Assembly (NCBI GenBank): GCA_025350145.1
Contig: JANXYH010000044.1
Span: 1 to 64,000 of the forward strand
Direction of reading: 5' to 3'
From: Burkholderiales bacterium
Lineage (GTDB): Bacteria > Pseudomonadota > Gammaproteobacteria > Burkholderiales > Burkholderiaceae_C
Length of the DNA: 64,000 nucleotides
Below are positions 17,248 to 26,838 of the stretch, in pieces; positions within the stretch are counted from its first letter, which is position 1, and the number at the start of each line of letters is the position of its first letter. A model generated the notes under the pieces. It saw only the letters and a list, made by a program, of their open reading frames with translations. It was not told the origin of the DNA and made no database searches. A program made the translations under genes and the position numbers.

Positions 17248-18444
17248 ATGTTCGAGCGCATCACCCCCTATCCCGGCGACCCGATATTCGCCCTGGTCGA
17301 CGCCTTTCATGCCGATCCTCGGCCGGAAAAGGTCAACTTGTCGATCGGCATCTACTTTGACGATGCCGGTCGCCTGCCGGCCCTGCCCAGCGTGCGGGCT
17401 GCAGAGCAGCGGATCCTGGCCGAGGCCGGCGCCAAGCCCTACCTGCCAATGGAAGGCGACGCCGGCGCCAGGGCGCAGGTTCAGGCCTTGCTGCTCGGGG
17501 CCGGCCATCCGGCGCTGGCAGAGGGCCGGGTGGCAACGATCCAGACCATCGGGGCGTCGGGCGGACTGAAGGTCGGCGCTGACTTTCTCAAGTCCTGGTT
17601 TCCAGACAGTGCAGTCTGGGTCAGCGACCCGACCTGGGACAACCACCGTGCGATGTTCGAGGGCTCGGGCCTGGCGGTGCACACCTACCCCTACTACGAT
17701 CCAGCCAGCGGCGGCGTGCGGTTCGAGGCGATGCTCGACACGCTGCAGGGCCTGCCGCCGCGCAGCATCGTCTTGCTGCATGCCTGCTGCCACAACCCGA
17801 CCGGGGTGGATCTGACGCCCGACCAGTGGGACAGGCTGATTCCGGTGCTGCGCGCGGCCGAGTTGCTGCCCTACCTCGACCTGGCCTACCAGGGTTTTGG
17901 CGATGGCATCGACGAAGACGCTTACGCGGTGCGGGCACTGACCCAGGCCGGTCTGCGCTTCTTTGTCGCCAACTCGTTTTCCAAGAGCATGAGCGTCTAT
18001 GGCGAACGCTGCGGCGCGCTCAGCGTCGTCTGTGGCAGTGCCGCCGAGGCCGATTTGGTGTTGGGGCAGATGCGCGCCACCGTGCGGCGGATCTATTCCA
18101 GCCCGGCGATGCACGCCGCCAAACTGGTCGCCCATGTGCTCGGCGATGCCGATCTGAACGTGATGTGGCGCGCCGAAGTGGCGGCCATGCGCCTGCGCAT
18201 CGCCACGATGCGTCTGGCCTTGCACGACCGCCTGACGGCGCTGCTGCCAGGGCGTGATTTTGGCTACTTCCTCAGCCAACGCGGCATGTTCAGCTACACC
18301 GGCCTGAGCGCCGCACAGGTCGACCGCTTGCGCGACGAATGCGCGGTGTACCTGATCCGCTCCGGGCGGATTTGCGTCGCCGGGCTCAATGCCGGGAATG
18401 TGGACCGCACCGCCAACGCCATGGCTGCGGTGCTGGGGCGCTGA
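17248..18444 (+). CDS. Aromatic/aspartate-type aminotransferase (class I)
   Basis: 398 aa PLP enzyme of the AspC/TyrB group that transfers amino groups between aromatic amino acids or aspartate and 2-oxoglutarate. Starts [20 protein letters not shown] lies 9 nt upstream of the ATG at 17248. Seen: [16 protein letters not shown] motif ([15 protein letters not shown]), [19 protein letters not shown] and the PLP lysine in [15 protein letters not shown]; substrate arginine in the GRICVAGLN region. TyrB-like aromatic specificity is the usual annotation of this subgroup in Burkholderiales, but AspC activity cannot be excluded. A 233-bp gap precedes it in which I see no gene. Confidence 0.92.
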   Translation: MFERITPYPGDPIFALVDAFHADPRPEKVNLSIGIYFDDAGRLPALPSVRAAEQRILAEAGAKPYLPMEGDAGARAQVQALLLGAGHPALAEGRVATIQTIGASGGLKVGADFLKSWFPDSAVWVSDPTWDNHRAMFEGSGLAVHTYPYYDPASGGVRFEAMLDTLQGLPPRSIVLLHACCHNPTGVDLTPDQWDRLIPVLRAAELLPYLDLAYQGFGDGIDEDAYAVRALTQAGLRFFVANSFSKSMSVYGERCGALSVVCGSAAEADLVLGQMRATVRRIYSSPAMHAAKLVAHVLGDADLNVMWRAEVAAMRLRIATMRLALHDRLTALLPGRDFGYFLSQRGMFSYTGLSAAQVDRLRDECAVYLIRSGRICVAGLNAGNVDRTANAMAAVLGR

Positions 18445-18462
18445 GGCTGGGCCTGGCCGAAC

Positions 18463-21400
18463 TCAGGCCTGGGCCGCGTCGCCCGCAAGGGTCACGCCCA
18501 GCCTGACCAACGCGGTTGCCAGCGTGTCGGCATCCACCGGCTTGAGCAGGGTCGCATCGGCCAGTTCGGACACCCGCGCCTGACCGAGTTCGGCGCTGTC
18601 AGTGTCCAAGCCGCTGCCCGAACACACCACCAGCAGCGTGCGCGGCAGGCTTGCGTCCGGCTGGGCTGCGGCCCGCGCGGCTTCCTCGCTGCGGACTGCG
18701 CGCAGCAAGGCGCGCCCGTCCATGCCGGGCATGTCCAGGTCGGTGACGATCGCCGCGATGCCGCCGCGCCGCCACAGCCGCAGGGCGTCCTCGGCCATGC
18801 CGGTGTCCAGGGTTGCCAGGCCGCGCAGGCGCAGCATGTGGACCATTAACAGCCGGCTGGTGGCATCGTCATCGCAGACCAGAACGGTATGGCCGGCCGA
18901 GGGCGCGGCCGACGGCCCTTCGGCTTCGACCGCCGATTGCAGAGCAGATGGCAAGGGCGCCACCGGTCGCAGCGGCAGCAGTACGGTCAGTCGGGTGCCG
19001 ACGCCGAGTTCGCTGGTCAGGGCGATCTCGCCACCCATGTGCGTGACGATCCGGCGGCAGATGCTCAGGCCCAATCCGCTGCGACCCATCTCGGGCGCTG
19101 GCTGGTTGGGGATGTCGAGCGTCACGAACGGCTGGAACAGGCGCGCCTGATCGGCCTCGCTCAGGCCCGGGCCGGTGTCGCTGACGCTGATCCGCAGGCG
19201 CCCGTCGGCGCTTGCCTCGGCCGCCAGGCGCACGCTGCCGCTGGCGGTGTACTTGACGGCATTGCTGAGCAGGTTGGTCAGCAGTTGTTTCAGGCGCAGC
19301 GGGTCGTGGTGGATGCGCGCCGGCAGCTCCGGCGCCAGCACAAGCTCGAAGTCCAGGCCCTTGTGGCGAGCCACCCCGCGCCAGGCGTCTGCGCACTCGC
19401 TCAGCAGGGCCTGCGGGTCCATGTCGCGCGGGCTCAACTTGAGCGGCGCATGCGCGAAGCGCGCGGCGTCCAGCACGTCGCCCAGCAGTTGGGCCAGCGT
19501 CTGTGCCGATTCGCGGGCGATCCTCAGGCCGCTGCGCTGCGCCGGGTCGAGGTTGTCGGTGGCCAGCGACGCCAGGGCCAGCGACAAGGTGTGGGTCGGT
19601 GCCCGCAACTCGTGGCTGGCCGAGGCCAGCATCAACTGGCGGTCGCGCGCCGCCTGGGCCAACTGCTCCTGCAACACCCGTTCGGTGCTGACATCGACAA
19701 CGAATCCGGTCCAAATCAGCGTGCCGTCCTGGCGTTGCGAGCGCAGGGCTTCGGTGTGCAGCCAGAGTTCGCGGCCGTCGGGGTGCTGGAAAGCGCCGGT
19801 CACTTTGAATCTCTCGCCGCTGCGCTGGCTGGCCGCCTGAGCCGCTTCGGCCGCCAGCAGGTGCTCTGGCCGCATGCGCGGCGCCAGCACCGACAGAACG
19901 GTGGCGCGTGGGTCGAGATCGATGCCGAGGAAAGCCTTCGCGCCGGGGGTGAAATAGTTGTGGCGCAGGCTGCCGTCAGGATTGAGAACGTAGCGAAACG
20001 CCAAGCCCGGCACCGTGGTCGCGATGTCGTTGAGGAGATCTTCGCTGCGTCGGCGCGCTGCCACTTCACGCCTCAGGCGGCGCATCCACCAGCCGGTGCC
20101 CGCAGCCGCCGCCAGCAGCGCCAAGGCGGCCAGCGCCAGCAGCGGCAGATGGCGACGCCAGGGAAATCCGGGCTGCAGATCCAGCGCCACCCAGCGCCGC
20201 AGCATGCGGCTGCGTTCAGCGCCGGGGATGTCGTCCAGCGCGCGGTCGATCAGCGGCAGCAGTTCGGCCCGGCCGCGTGCCACCGCCATGTGGAACTGGG
20301 CCGGCAGCTCTGGCATTTCGGACACAGCCCGCAGGGTGGCGCCACTGTCGGCGTTGATGCGCAGGTTGGCGAACAGCTTGACCTCGACCGCCGCCTCGGC
20401 CTCCTGCTGCACCACCTTGTCCATCGCGTCGTTGCCATTGCTGGCATCGACGATCTGGATGTCGGGGTAGCGGCTGGCGAGCAGCTCGCGCAGCGGGTGC
20501 TGCAGCGCCAGCGCCAGGCGCTTGCCGCGCAGGCTGTCGAGGTTCCAGTACAGCGGTGCGTCGCTGCGCGCGACCAGCATGTAGGGCATCACCACATAGG
20601 GCTTGGAGAAGACGTAGGCCTTGTCGCGTTCGGGCGTGCGGGTCAGGAACGGCACCAGGTCGATCTGACCGCTGCGCAACCCTTGGAGCATGGCCGCGAC
20701 GTTGTCAAAGCCCTGCACCGACATGGCCACGCCCAGCCGGCGCGCGACCTGTTCGCTGTACTCGGCGGCAATGCCGCTGTACAGGCCCTTGGCATCGACA
20801 TCGTTGAGCATCGGCAGGCCACGCACGGCACCGACCCGCCAGACCGGCTGCCGGGCCAGGATCGCCGCCTGCGCAGGGGGCAAATCCAGTGCCGCCGGCT
20901 GCTGCACCAGCGAGCCGCCCTGGGGCAGGTGGGCCTGCAGCACCGCACTCATGGCCTGTGCGTTGACATGGCGCAGGCTCTGAATACCCTTGTTGAGGAT
21001 GGTGGCCAGCGGCGCCCAGTCCTTGCGCACGCCGAAATGGTAGTAGCCCGTGCCGTAGCCCAGCAACTGCTGGACCTCGATCCTGGCCACCGGCCGGGTC
21101 GCCAGCAAGGCACCGGCGACGAGCAGGTTGCCCAGGTAGACGTCGGCCTGCCCGGCCGCCACGGCGCGCAGCGCGTCCAAGGTGGTTTCAACCTCGAGGA
21201 TGCTGGCCTCGGGATATTGGCGGCGCACATGGTCCACCGCCAGAAAGTTGCGCTCCAACACAAACCGCTGCCGGCTCAGGTCGGTGGCGGTGCCGGGGCG
21301 GGCAAACACCGCGCCGGGCAAGGGCATTGCGCCGACGGTGAAGGCCAGGTAGTCCAACCGCTGCGCCGTCACGCCCAGCGTCATCACCATGTCGACCCGG

Positions 21401-21804
21401 TGCTCCCGCACTGCCAGCAAGGTGCTGGTCCAGTCGGGCAGGATCACCGGCCGGATGCGCAGGCCAAAGGTCTGGGCCAGCGCGGACAGCATTTCGGCAC
21501 TGATGCCGCTGACCTCACCGTCGGCGCTGACCGACTCATAGGGTCGCGGCGCCGGGGTCGGAATACCGACCTTGATTTCTGGCAAGCCGGCGATGAATTG
21601 GCGCTCGTCCGCAGTCAGCAACTGTGGGCTGAGCGCCACACTGGCGCCCATGGTCGGCACCAGAAAGCGGTACTCCAGCGCCCACGCCGCAGGGTGCAGC
21701 AGCCAGGCCAACATCCACACGCCGAGCAGGCGGGCCAGCCAGCGCTGCCTTGGGCAGCAGCAGGCCCGGCTCGGTTCAGCGTCTTTCGGTCTGTGCCCCA
21801 ACAT
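18463..21804 (-). CDS. BvgS/EvgS-like hybrid sensor kinase with two periplasmic binding domains
   Basis: About 1113 aa. Signal/anchor segment (about 20-45), two tandem SBP_bac_3 (Venus flytrap) domains (about 70-300 and 305-545; KVGIPTPAPRPYE and WRVGAVRGLPML start them), one transmembrane helix (about 550-575), a PAS-like region (about 590-725), HisKA with phospho-acceptor His in ASASHELRAPTHTL, HATPase_c (NLLSNAVKYT, DTGPGLSEADQ, GLGLSICRRIV) and a C-terminal receiver with Asp in IVTDLDMPGMDG and Lys in LLKPVDAD. BvgS and EvgS end in an HPt domain; none is present here, so phosphotransfer to a separate HPt or regulator is implied. No partner is adjacent. Start chosen at ATG 21804 after a G-rich stretch; a longer frame to 21888 overlaps the SDR gene. 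Confidence 0.9.
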   Translation of the reverse strand: MLGHRPKDAEPSRACCCPRQRWLARLLGVWMLAWLLHPAAWALEYRFLVPTMGASVALSPQLLTADERQFIAGLPEIKVGIPTPAPRPYESVSADGEVSGISAEMLSALAQTFGLRIRPVILPDWTSTLLAVREHRVDMVMTLGVTAQRLDYLAFTVGAMPLPGAVFARPGTATDLSRQRFVLERNFLAVDHVRRQYPEASILEVETTLDALRAVAAGQADVYLGNLLVAGALLATRPVARIEVQQLLGYGTGYYHFGVRKDWAPLATILNKGIQSLRHVNAQAMSAVLQAHLPQGGSLVQQPAALDLPPAQAAILARQPVWRVGAVRGLPMLNDVDAKGLYSGIAAEYSEQVARRLGVAMSVQGFDNVAAMLQGLRSGQIDLVPFLTRTPERDKAYVFSKPYVVMPYMLVARSDAPLYWNLDSLRGKRLALALQHPLRELLASRYPDIQIVDASNGNDAMDKVVQQEAEAAVEVKLFANLRINADSGATLRAVSEMPELPAQFHMAVARGRAELLPLIDRALDDIPGAERSRMLRRWVALDLQPGFPWRRHLPLLALAALALLAAAAGTGWWMRRLRREVAARRRSEDLLNDIATTVPGLAFRYVLNPDGSLRHNYFTPGAKAFLGIDLDPRATVLSVLAPRMRPEHLLAAEAAQAASQRSGERFKVTGAFQHPDGRELWLHTEALRSQRQDGTLIWTGFVVDVSTERVLQEQLAQAARDRQLMLASASHELRAPTHTLSLALASLATDNLDPAQRSGLRIARESAQTLAQLLGDVLDAARFAHAPLKLSPRDMDPQALLSECADAWRGVARHKGLDFELVLAPELPARIHHDPLRLKQLLTNLLSNAVKYTASGSVRLAAEASADGRLRISVSDTGPGLSEADQARLFQPFVTLDIPNQPAPEMGRSGLGLSICRRIVTHMGGEIALTSELGVGTRLTVLLPLRPVAPLPSALQSAVEAEGPSAAPSAGHTVLVCDDDATSRLLMVHMLRLRGLATLDTGMAEDALRLWRRGGIAAIVTDLDMPGMDGRALLRAVRSEEAARAAAQPDASLPRTLLVVCSGSGLDTDSAELGQARVSELADATLLKPVDADTLATALVRLGVTLAGDAAQA

Positions 21805-21865
21805 CACGGCGGCCCCCCGGTGCGCGGCGGCGCGCTGAAGTCTGGCGCGGCTGGCCACAGCCGGG

Positions 21866-22630
21866 TCAGATGCAGCGCCCGCCGTCAACCTCCATGCACA
21901 CCCCAGTGATCATGCTGGCCTCGTCGCTGCACAGGAAGCAGGCGGCATGGCCGAGATCGTCGGGGCGAGAAAAGCGGCCCAGGGGAATCGACGACAGGAA
22001 CTTGGCGCGCATCTCGGGTGTGTCCTCGCCCAAGAACGATTTGAGCAGCGGCGTTTCACCCGCCACCGGGTTGAGCGCCACCACCCGGATACCGAATGGC
22101 GCCAGCTCGACCGCATTGGCCCGGGTGGCGGTGATGACCCAGCCCTTGCTGGCGTTGTACCAACTCAGCCGCGGTCTGGGGCTGACACCGGCGGTCGAGG
22201 CGATGTTCAGGACCACGCCGCGGATGCCGTTGGCGTCGGGCGGATTGGCCTTGAAACGCGGCACGGCCTCGCGCATCGCCAGGTAGATCGCTTTCATGTT
22301 GATCGCCACGACGCGGTCGAAGTCGTCCTCGCTGACATCCTCCAGCGGCTGCGGCAGGTGCGTCACCCCGGCGTTGTTGACCAGGATGTCGATCCGGCCG
22401 AAATGCAGTTCGGCGGTCTCCAGCATCAGCCGCAGGTCGGCGGCCTTGGCCACGTCCACCTTGAGCGCACAGGCAGCCGCGCCTACCGAGGCCGCCACAT
22501 CGAGCGCGCGCGGCAGGTCGAGGTCGGCGATCAGTACCTGCGCGCCCTCGGCCACGAACTTGCGCACGATCCCCTCGCCAAAGCCTGAGGCGCCGCCGGT
22601 CACGACCGCCACCTTGTTTTTCAAACGCAT
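21866..22630 (-). CDS. Short-chain dehydrogenase/reductase (SDR)
   Basis: 254-aa NAD(P)-dependent oxidoreductase of the classical SDR family, most like 3-oxoacyl-ACP reductase or glucose-1-dehydrogenase types. Cofactor motif TGGASGFGEG (about 11-20), NNAGV, catalytic Ser in NIASTAGVSPRPR and YNASK (Tyr and Lys of the YxxxK motif), C-terminal GVCMEVDGGRCI. A strong AGGAGG precedes the ATG at 22630. Upstream on the same strand lies the 3' end of a broken aldehyde dehydrogenase gene, with which it probably once formed an operon. The substrate is unknown. Confidence 0.92.
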   Translation of the reverse strand: MRLKNKVAVVTGGASGFGEGIVRKFVAEGAQVLIADLDLPRALDVAASVGAAACALKVDVAKAADLRLMLETAELHFGRIDILVNNAGVTHLPQPLEDVSEDDFDRVVAINMKAIYLAMREAVPRFKANPPDANGIRGVVLNIASTAGVSPRPRLSWYNASKGWVITATRANAVELAPFGIRVVALNPVAGETPLLKSFLGEDTPEMRAKFLSSIPLGRFSRPDDLGHAACFLCSDEASMITGVCMEVDGGRCI

Positions 22631-22670
22631 GCCATCCTCCTGCTTCGATTTTGGGTTGAGCCAGTTCTGC

Positions 22671-22769
22671 TCAATCATGCTGGATGGCGATGGTCTTGAG
22701 GCAGGAGAAGCCGTACAGCGCCTTGAACCCCTTCTCGCGCCCGTGGCCGGACCGCTTGACGCCGCCAAA
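22671..22769 (-). pseudogene. Remnant of an aldehyde dehydrogenase gene (C-terminus only)
   Basis: The last 32 codons before the stop at 22671 read FGGVKRSGHGREKG then ALYGFSCLKTIAIQHD, which is the conserved C-terminus of aldehyde dehydrogenases. Normal members have PFGGVKRSG here; upstream of the FGG the frame (ESSDNLPFDSR) no longer resembles the family and about 430 residues are missing. The break lies between roughly 22770 and 22925, where the plus-strand ABC operon begins. The neighbouring SDR gene (gap 40 bp) is intact. Confidence 0.8.
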
Positions 22770-22925
22770 CCGGCTGTCGAAGGGCAGGTTGTCAGAGCTC
22801 TCGGTGTCCATCGTCGCCATGCTGCCGCGCCCACTCCGGCAAGGGGTTTGCGGCATGATAGACCGCATGGATTGGCCTGCCTTTTCACCCCGTAGCCGCT
22901 GCGCCTGAGCCGCAGCTGAGCCGAA

Positions 22926-23903
22926 ATGGGCCTCTACCTCGCCAGGCGCCTGGGCACGTTCTTCGCCACCCTGGGAATGGCCTCGCTGCTGGTGTTTGCG
23001 GTGCTGGAGTTGCTGCCCGGCAATGTCGCGCAACTGATGCTGGGCGAGACCGCCACCCCGCAGGCGCTGGCGGCGCTGCATGCCAAGCTCGGCCTGGACC
23101 GGCCAGCGCCGCAGCGCTACGCCGACTGGATCGTCGGCCTGGCGCAGGGCCAGACCGCCAACAGCGTGTCCTATGACACCCCGACCGCCGCCCTGATCGC
23201 CGAGCGGCTGCAGGTCAGCCTGCCGCTGGCGGCGCTGGCGATGCTGCTGACCACGGTGCTGGCGCTGGCGCTGGGCGTGTTTGCGGCGGCGCGCCACAAC
23301 AGTTGGGCCGACCTGGGGGTGATGGGCGTCAGCCAGATCGGCATCGCCATCCCCAGCTTCTGGTTTGCGATCCTGCTGATCCTGCTGTTCGCGGTCAAGC
23401 TGCAATGGGTCAGCGCCGGCGGCTTTGCCGGCTGGACCGAGGACGACGGCAGCGGCATGAGTCTGGCCAGCGCCTGGGCGGGCCTCAAGGCGCTGCTGCT
23501 GCCGGCCATCGCCCTGGCCATGGTGCAGGCCGCGATCCTGGCCCGCGTCACCCGCTCGGCGGTGCTGGAGGTGATGCGCGAGGACTATGTCCGCACCGCC
23601 CGGGCCAAGGGCCTGAGCCGCCGCGCCACGCTCTGGCGGCATGTGCTGCGCAACGCCATGGTGCCGGTGCTGACGATCATGGGCCTGCAGTTCGCCAACC
23701 TGATCACGGGCACGATCGTGGTCGAGAACGTGTTCGTCCTGCCCGGCGTCGGGCGGCTGATCTTCCAGGCCATCGCCAACCGCGACCTGGTGGTGGTGCG
23801 CGACGTGGTGATGCTGCTGGTGGCGGTGGTGGTGCTGGTCAACCTGGTGGTCGACGTGCTGTATGCGCTGGTCGATCCACGCCTGAAGACCGGTTCTGCA
23901 TGA
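22926..23903 (+). CDS. Peptide ABC transporter permease (DppB type)
   Basis: 325-aa inner-membrane permease. The N-terminus LYLARRLGTFFATLGMAS and the EAA loop YVRTARAKGLSRRATLWRH (about residue 220) are typical of DppB/OppB; six hydrophobic helices are visible, and the end VVDVLYALVDPRLK is characteristic. It is the first gene of an operon permease-permease-ATPase-ATPase-binding protein-amidase. Its stop overlaps the start of the next gene (ATGA). Confidence 0.95.
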   Translation: MGLYLARRLGTFFATLGMASLLVFAVLELLPGNVAQLMLGETATPQALAALHAKLGLDRPAPQRYADWIVGLAQGQTANSVSYDTPTAALIAERLQVSLPLAALAMLLTTVLALALGVFAAARHNSWADLGVMGVSQIGIAIPSFWFAILLILLFAVKLQWVSAGGFAGWTEDDGSGMSLASAWAGLKALLLPAIALAMVQAAILARVTRSAVLEVMREDYVRTARAKGLSRRATLWRHVLRNAMVPVLTIMGLQFANLITGTIVVENVFVLPGVGRLIFQAIANRDLVVVRDVVMLLVAVVVLVNLVVDVLYALVDPRLKTGSA

Positions 23904-24739
23904 GCGGACCGCCCGGACACCCTGCCCTGCACCACCCCAGCTTCCTGGTCGGTGCCGGATTGACCCTGGTGCTGGCCCTGGCCGCCCTGCTGTCGCTGGT
24001 CTGGTCACCTTACCCGCCGGCCGAGATCGACATCCCGGCCAAGCTGCGCCCGCCCGGCATGGCCCATTGGCTGGGCACCGACAGCCTCGGCCGCGACATC
24101 GCCTCGCAGTTGCTGGTCGGCTCGCAGAACGCCATCGTGGTCGGGGTGCTGGCGGTGGCGATCGGCCTGGCTGCGGGCGTGCTGCTGGGCTGCTGGGCCT
24201 CGGCGCGGCGCGGCGCGGTCGAGGAACTGGTGATGCGCCTGTCGGACTTCACCTTCGCCTTCCCGGCGCTGCTCTCGGCGATCATGCTCGGCGCCATCCT
24301 CGGCCCGGGCCTGTTGACCGGCATCCTGGCGATCGGCATCTTCAACATCCCGGTGTTCGCCCGCATCACCCGGGGCGCGGCCAATGCGGTCTGGTCGCGC
24401 GAGTACGTGCTGGCCGCGCGCGCGGCCGGCTTCGGCCCCTGGCGCATCACCCTCGACCATGTGCTGCCCAACATCGCCAGCGTGCTGATCGTCCAGGCCA
24501 CGATCTCGTTTGCCACCGCGATCCTGGCCGAGGCGGCGCTGAGCTATCTCGGGCTGGGCACCCAGCCACCGCAGCCGAGCTGGGGGCGGATGCTCAACGA
24601 GGCGCAAAACCAGCTCTTCCAGGCCCCGCTGCTGGCGGTCTACCCCGGCCTGGCGATTGCCCTGTCGGTGCTGGGTCTGAACCTGCTGGGCGACGGGCTG
24701 CGCGACCTGCTCGACCCCCGCTTGGTGCGCAGCCGTTGA
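23900..24739 (+). CDS. Peptide ABC transporter permease (DppC type)
   Basis: 279 aa, starting at the ATG that overlaps the previous stop. Family hallmarks: LGTDSLGRDIASQLLVG near residue 55 and the EAA loop YVLAARAAGFGPWRITLDH (about residue 175), ending LLGDGLRDLLDPRL. It forms the channel with the DppB-type protein. The following gap of 72 bp contains short AAGCCCC-like tandem repeats and no gene. Confidence 0.95.
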   Translation: MSGPPGHPALHHPSFLVGAGLTLVLALAALLSLVWSPYPPAEIDIPAKLRPPGMAHWLGTDSLGRDIASQLLVGSQNAIVVGVLAVAIGLAAGVLLGCWASARRGAVEELVMRLSDFTFAFPALLSAIMLGAILGPGLLTGILAIGIFNIPVFARITRGAANAVWSREYVLAARAAGFGPWRITLDHVLPNIASVLIVQATISFATAILAEAALSYLGLGTQPPQPSWGRMLNEAQNQLFQAPLLAVYPGLAIALSVLGLNLLGDGLRDLLDPRLVRSR

Positions 24740-24811
24740 CGACCACCGACCGCCGCCCGATGCCACGCAGCCGCAAGCCCCAAGCCCTAAGCCCCCAGCC
24801 GCGCTGAGACC

Positions 24812-25782
24812 GTGACCCTGCTCGCCGTTGAACAACTGGGCGTCACGCTGGCCACGCCGCGTGGCCGGGCGCAGGCCCTGCGCGACGTCGCCTTCAGCCT
24901 GGAGCGCGGCCAGACGCTGGGGCTGATCGGCGAATCGGGTTGCGGCAAATCCATCACGGCGTTGGCGCTGATGGGCCTGTTGCCCGATGCGGCGCAGGCC
25001 AGCGGTTCGATCCGCCTGGACGGGCGCGAACTGCTGGGCCAGCCCGAGGCCGACTGGTGCCGGCTGCGCGGCGACCGCCTGGCGATGGTGTTCCAGGAGC
25101 CCATGACCGCCCTGAACCCCTTGCACACGATCGGCCGTCAGGTCGCCGAGCCACTGCGCCTGCACCGTGGCCTGGACGCCACCGCCGCCCGCGCCGAGGC
25201 CCTGCGGCTGCTCCAGCGGGTGCAACTGCCGCAGGCCGCGCAGCGCCTGCAGGCCTACCCGCACCAGCTCTCGGGCGGGCAGCGCCAGAGGGTGGTGATC
25301 GCCATCGCCCTGGCCTGCGGCCCCGACCTGCTGATCGCCGACGAGCCCACTACCGCGCTCGACGTGACGATCCAGCGCGAAGTGCTGGCCCTGATCGGCG
25401 AACTTGTGCGCGAGGACGGCATGGCCCTGCTGCTGATCAGCCACGACCTCGGCTTGATGGCCGAGAACGTGCAGCGCATGCTGGTGATGTACGGCGGCAG
25501 CGTGGTCGAGTCCGGCAGCACCGCCGAGGTCTTCGCCCGCCTCGCCCACCCCTATACCCGTGGCCTGTTCGGCGCCCGGCCGCGCCTGGGCCAACCGCGT
25601 GGCAGCCGACTGCCGACGATTGCCGGGCGGGTGCCCGAGCTGATCGACCTGCCCAGCGGCTGCGCCTTTGCCGAGCGCTGCAGCCGTGCCGACCCGGACT
25701 GTCGGGCCGCGCTGCCGGCGCTGCGCGAGCTGGCCAGCGGCCATGCGGTGCGCTGCTGCCATCCGCACACGGCGCATCGGCC

Positions 25783-25786
<4 letters not shown>
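24812..25786 (+). CDS. Peptide ABC transporter ATP-binding protein (DppD type)
   Basis: 324 aa from a GTG start at 24812. Walker [13 protein letters not shown] (about 33-44), Q-loop [17 protein letters not shown] signature [12 protein letters not shown], Walker [13 protein letters not shown] and H-loop [11 protein letters not shown]-terminal oligopeptide/dipeptide domain with the cysteine-containing [15 protein letters not shown]. It pairs with the DppF-type ATPase, whose start overlaps its stop (ATGA). Confidence 0.95.
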
Positions 25787-26805
<1,019 letters not shown>

Positions 26806-26838
26806 TCCCACGCACCCCCCACCGCCTGGAGCCGCCGC

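Noticed and set aside
18889..21909. 1006-codon open frame on the plus strand antisense to the hybrid kinase
   Set aside because: Product is a low-complexity Arg/Gln/His-rich sequence with no family features; it arises from GC-biased third positions of the real gene.
24740..24811. AAGCCCC/AAGCCCT tandem units before the DppD-type gene as a regulatory array
   Set aside because: Three imperfect units only; common kind of slippage tract in GC-rich gaps.
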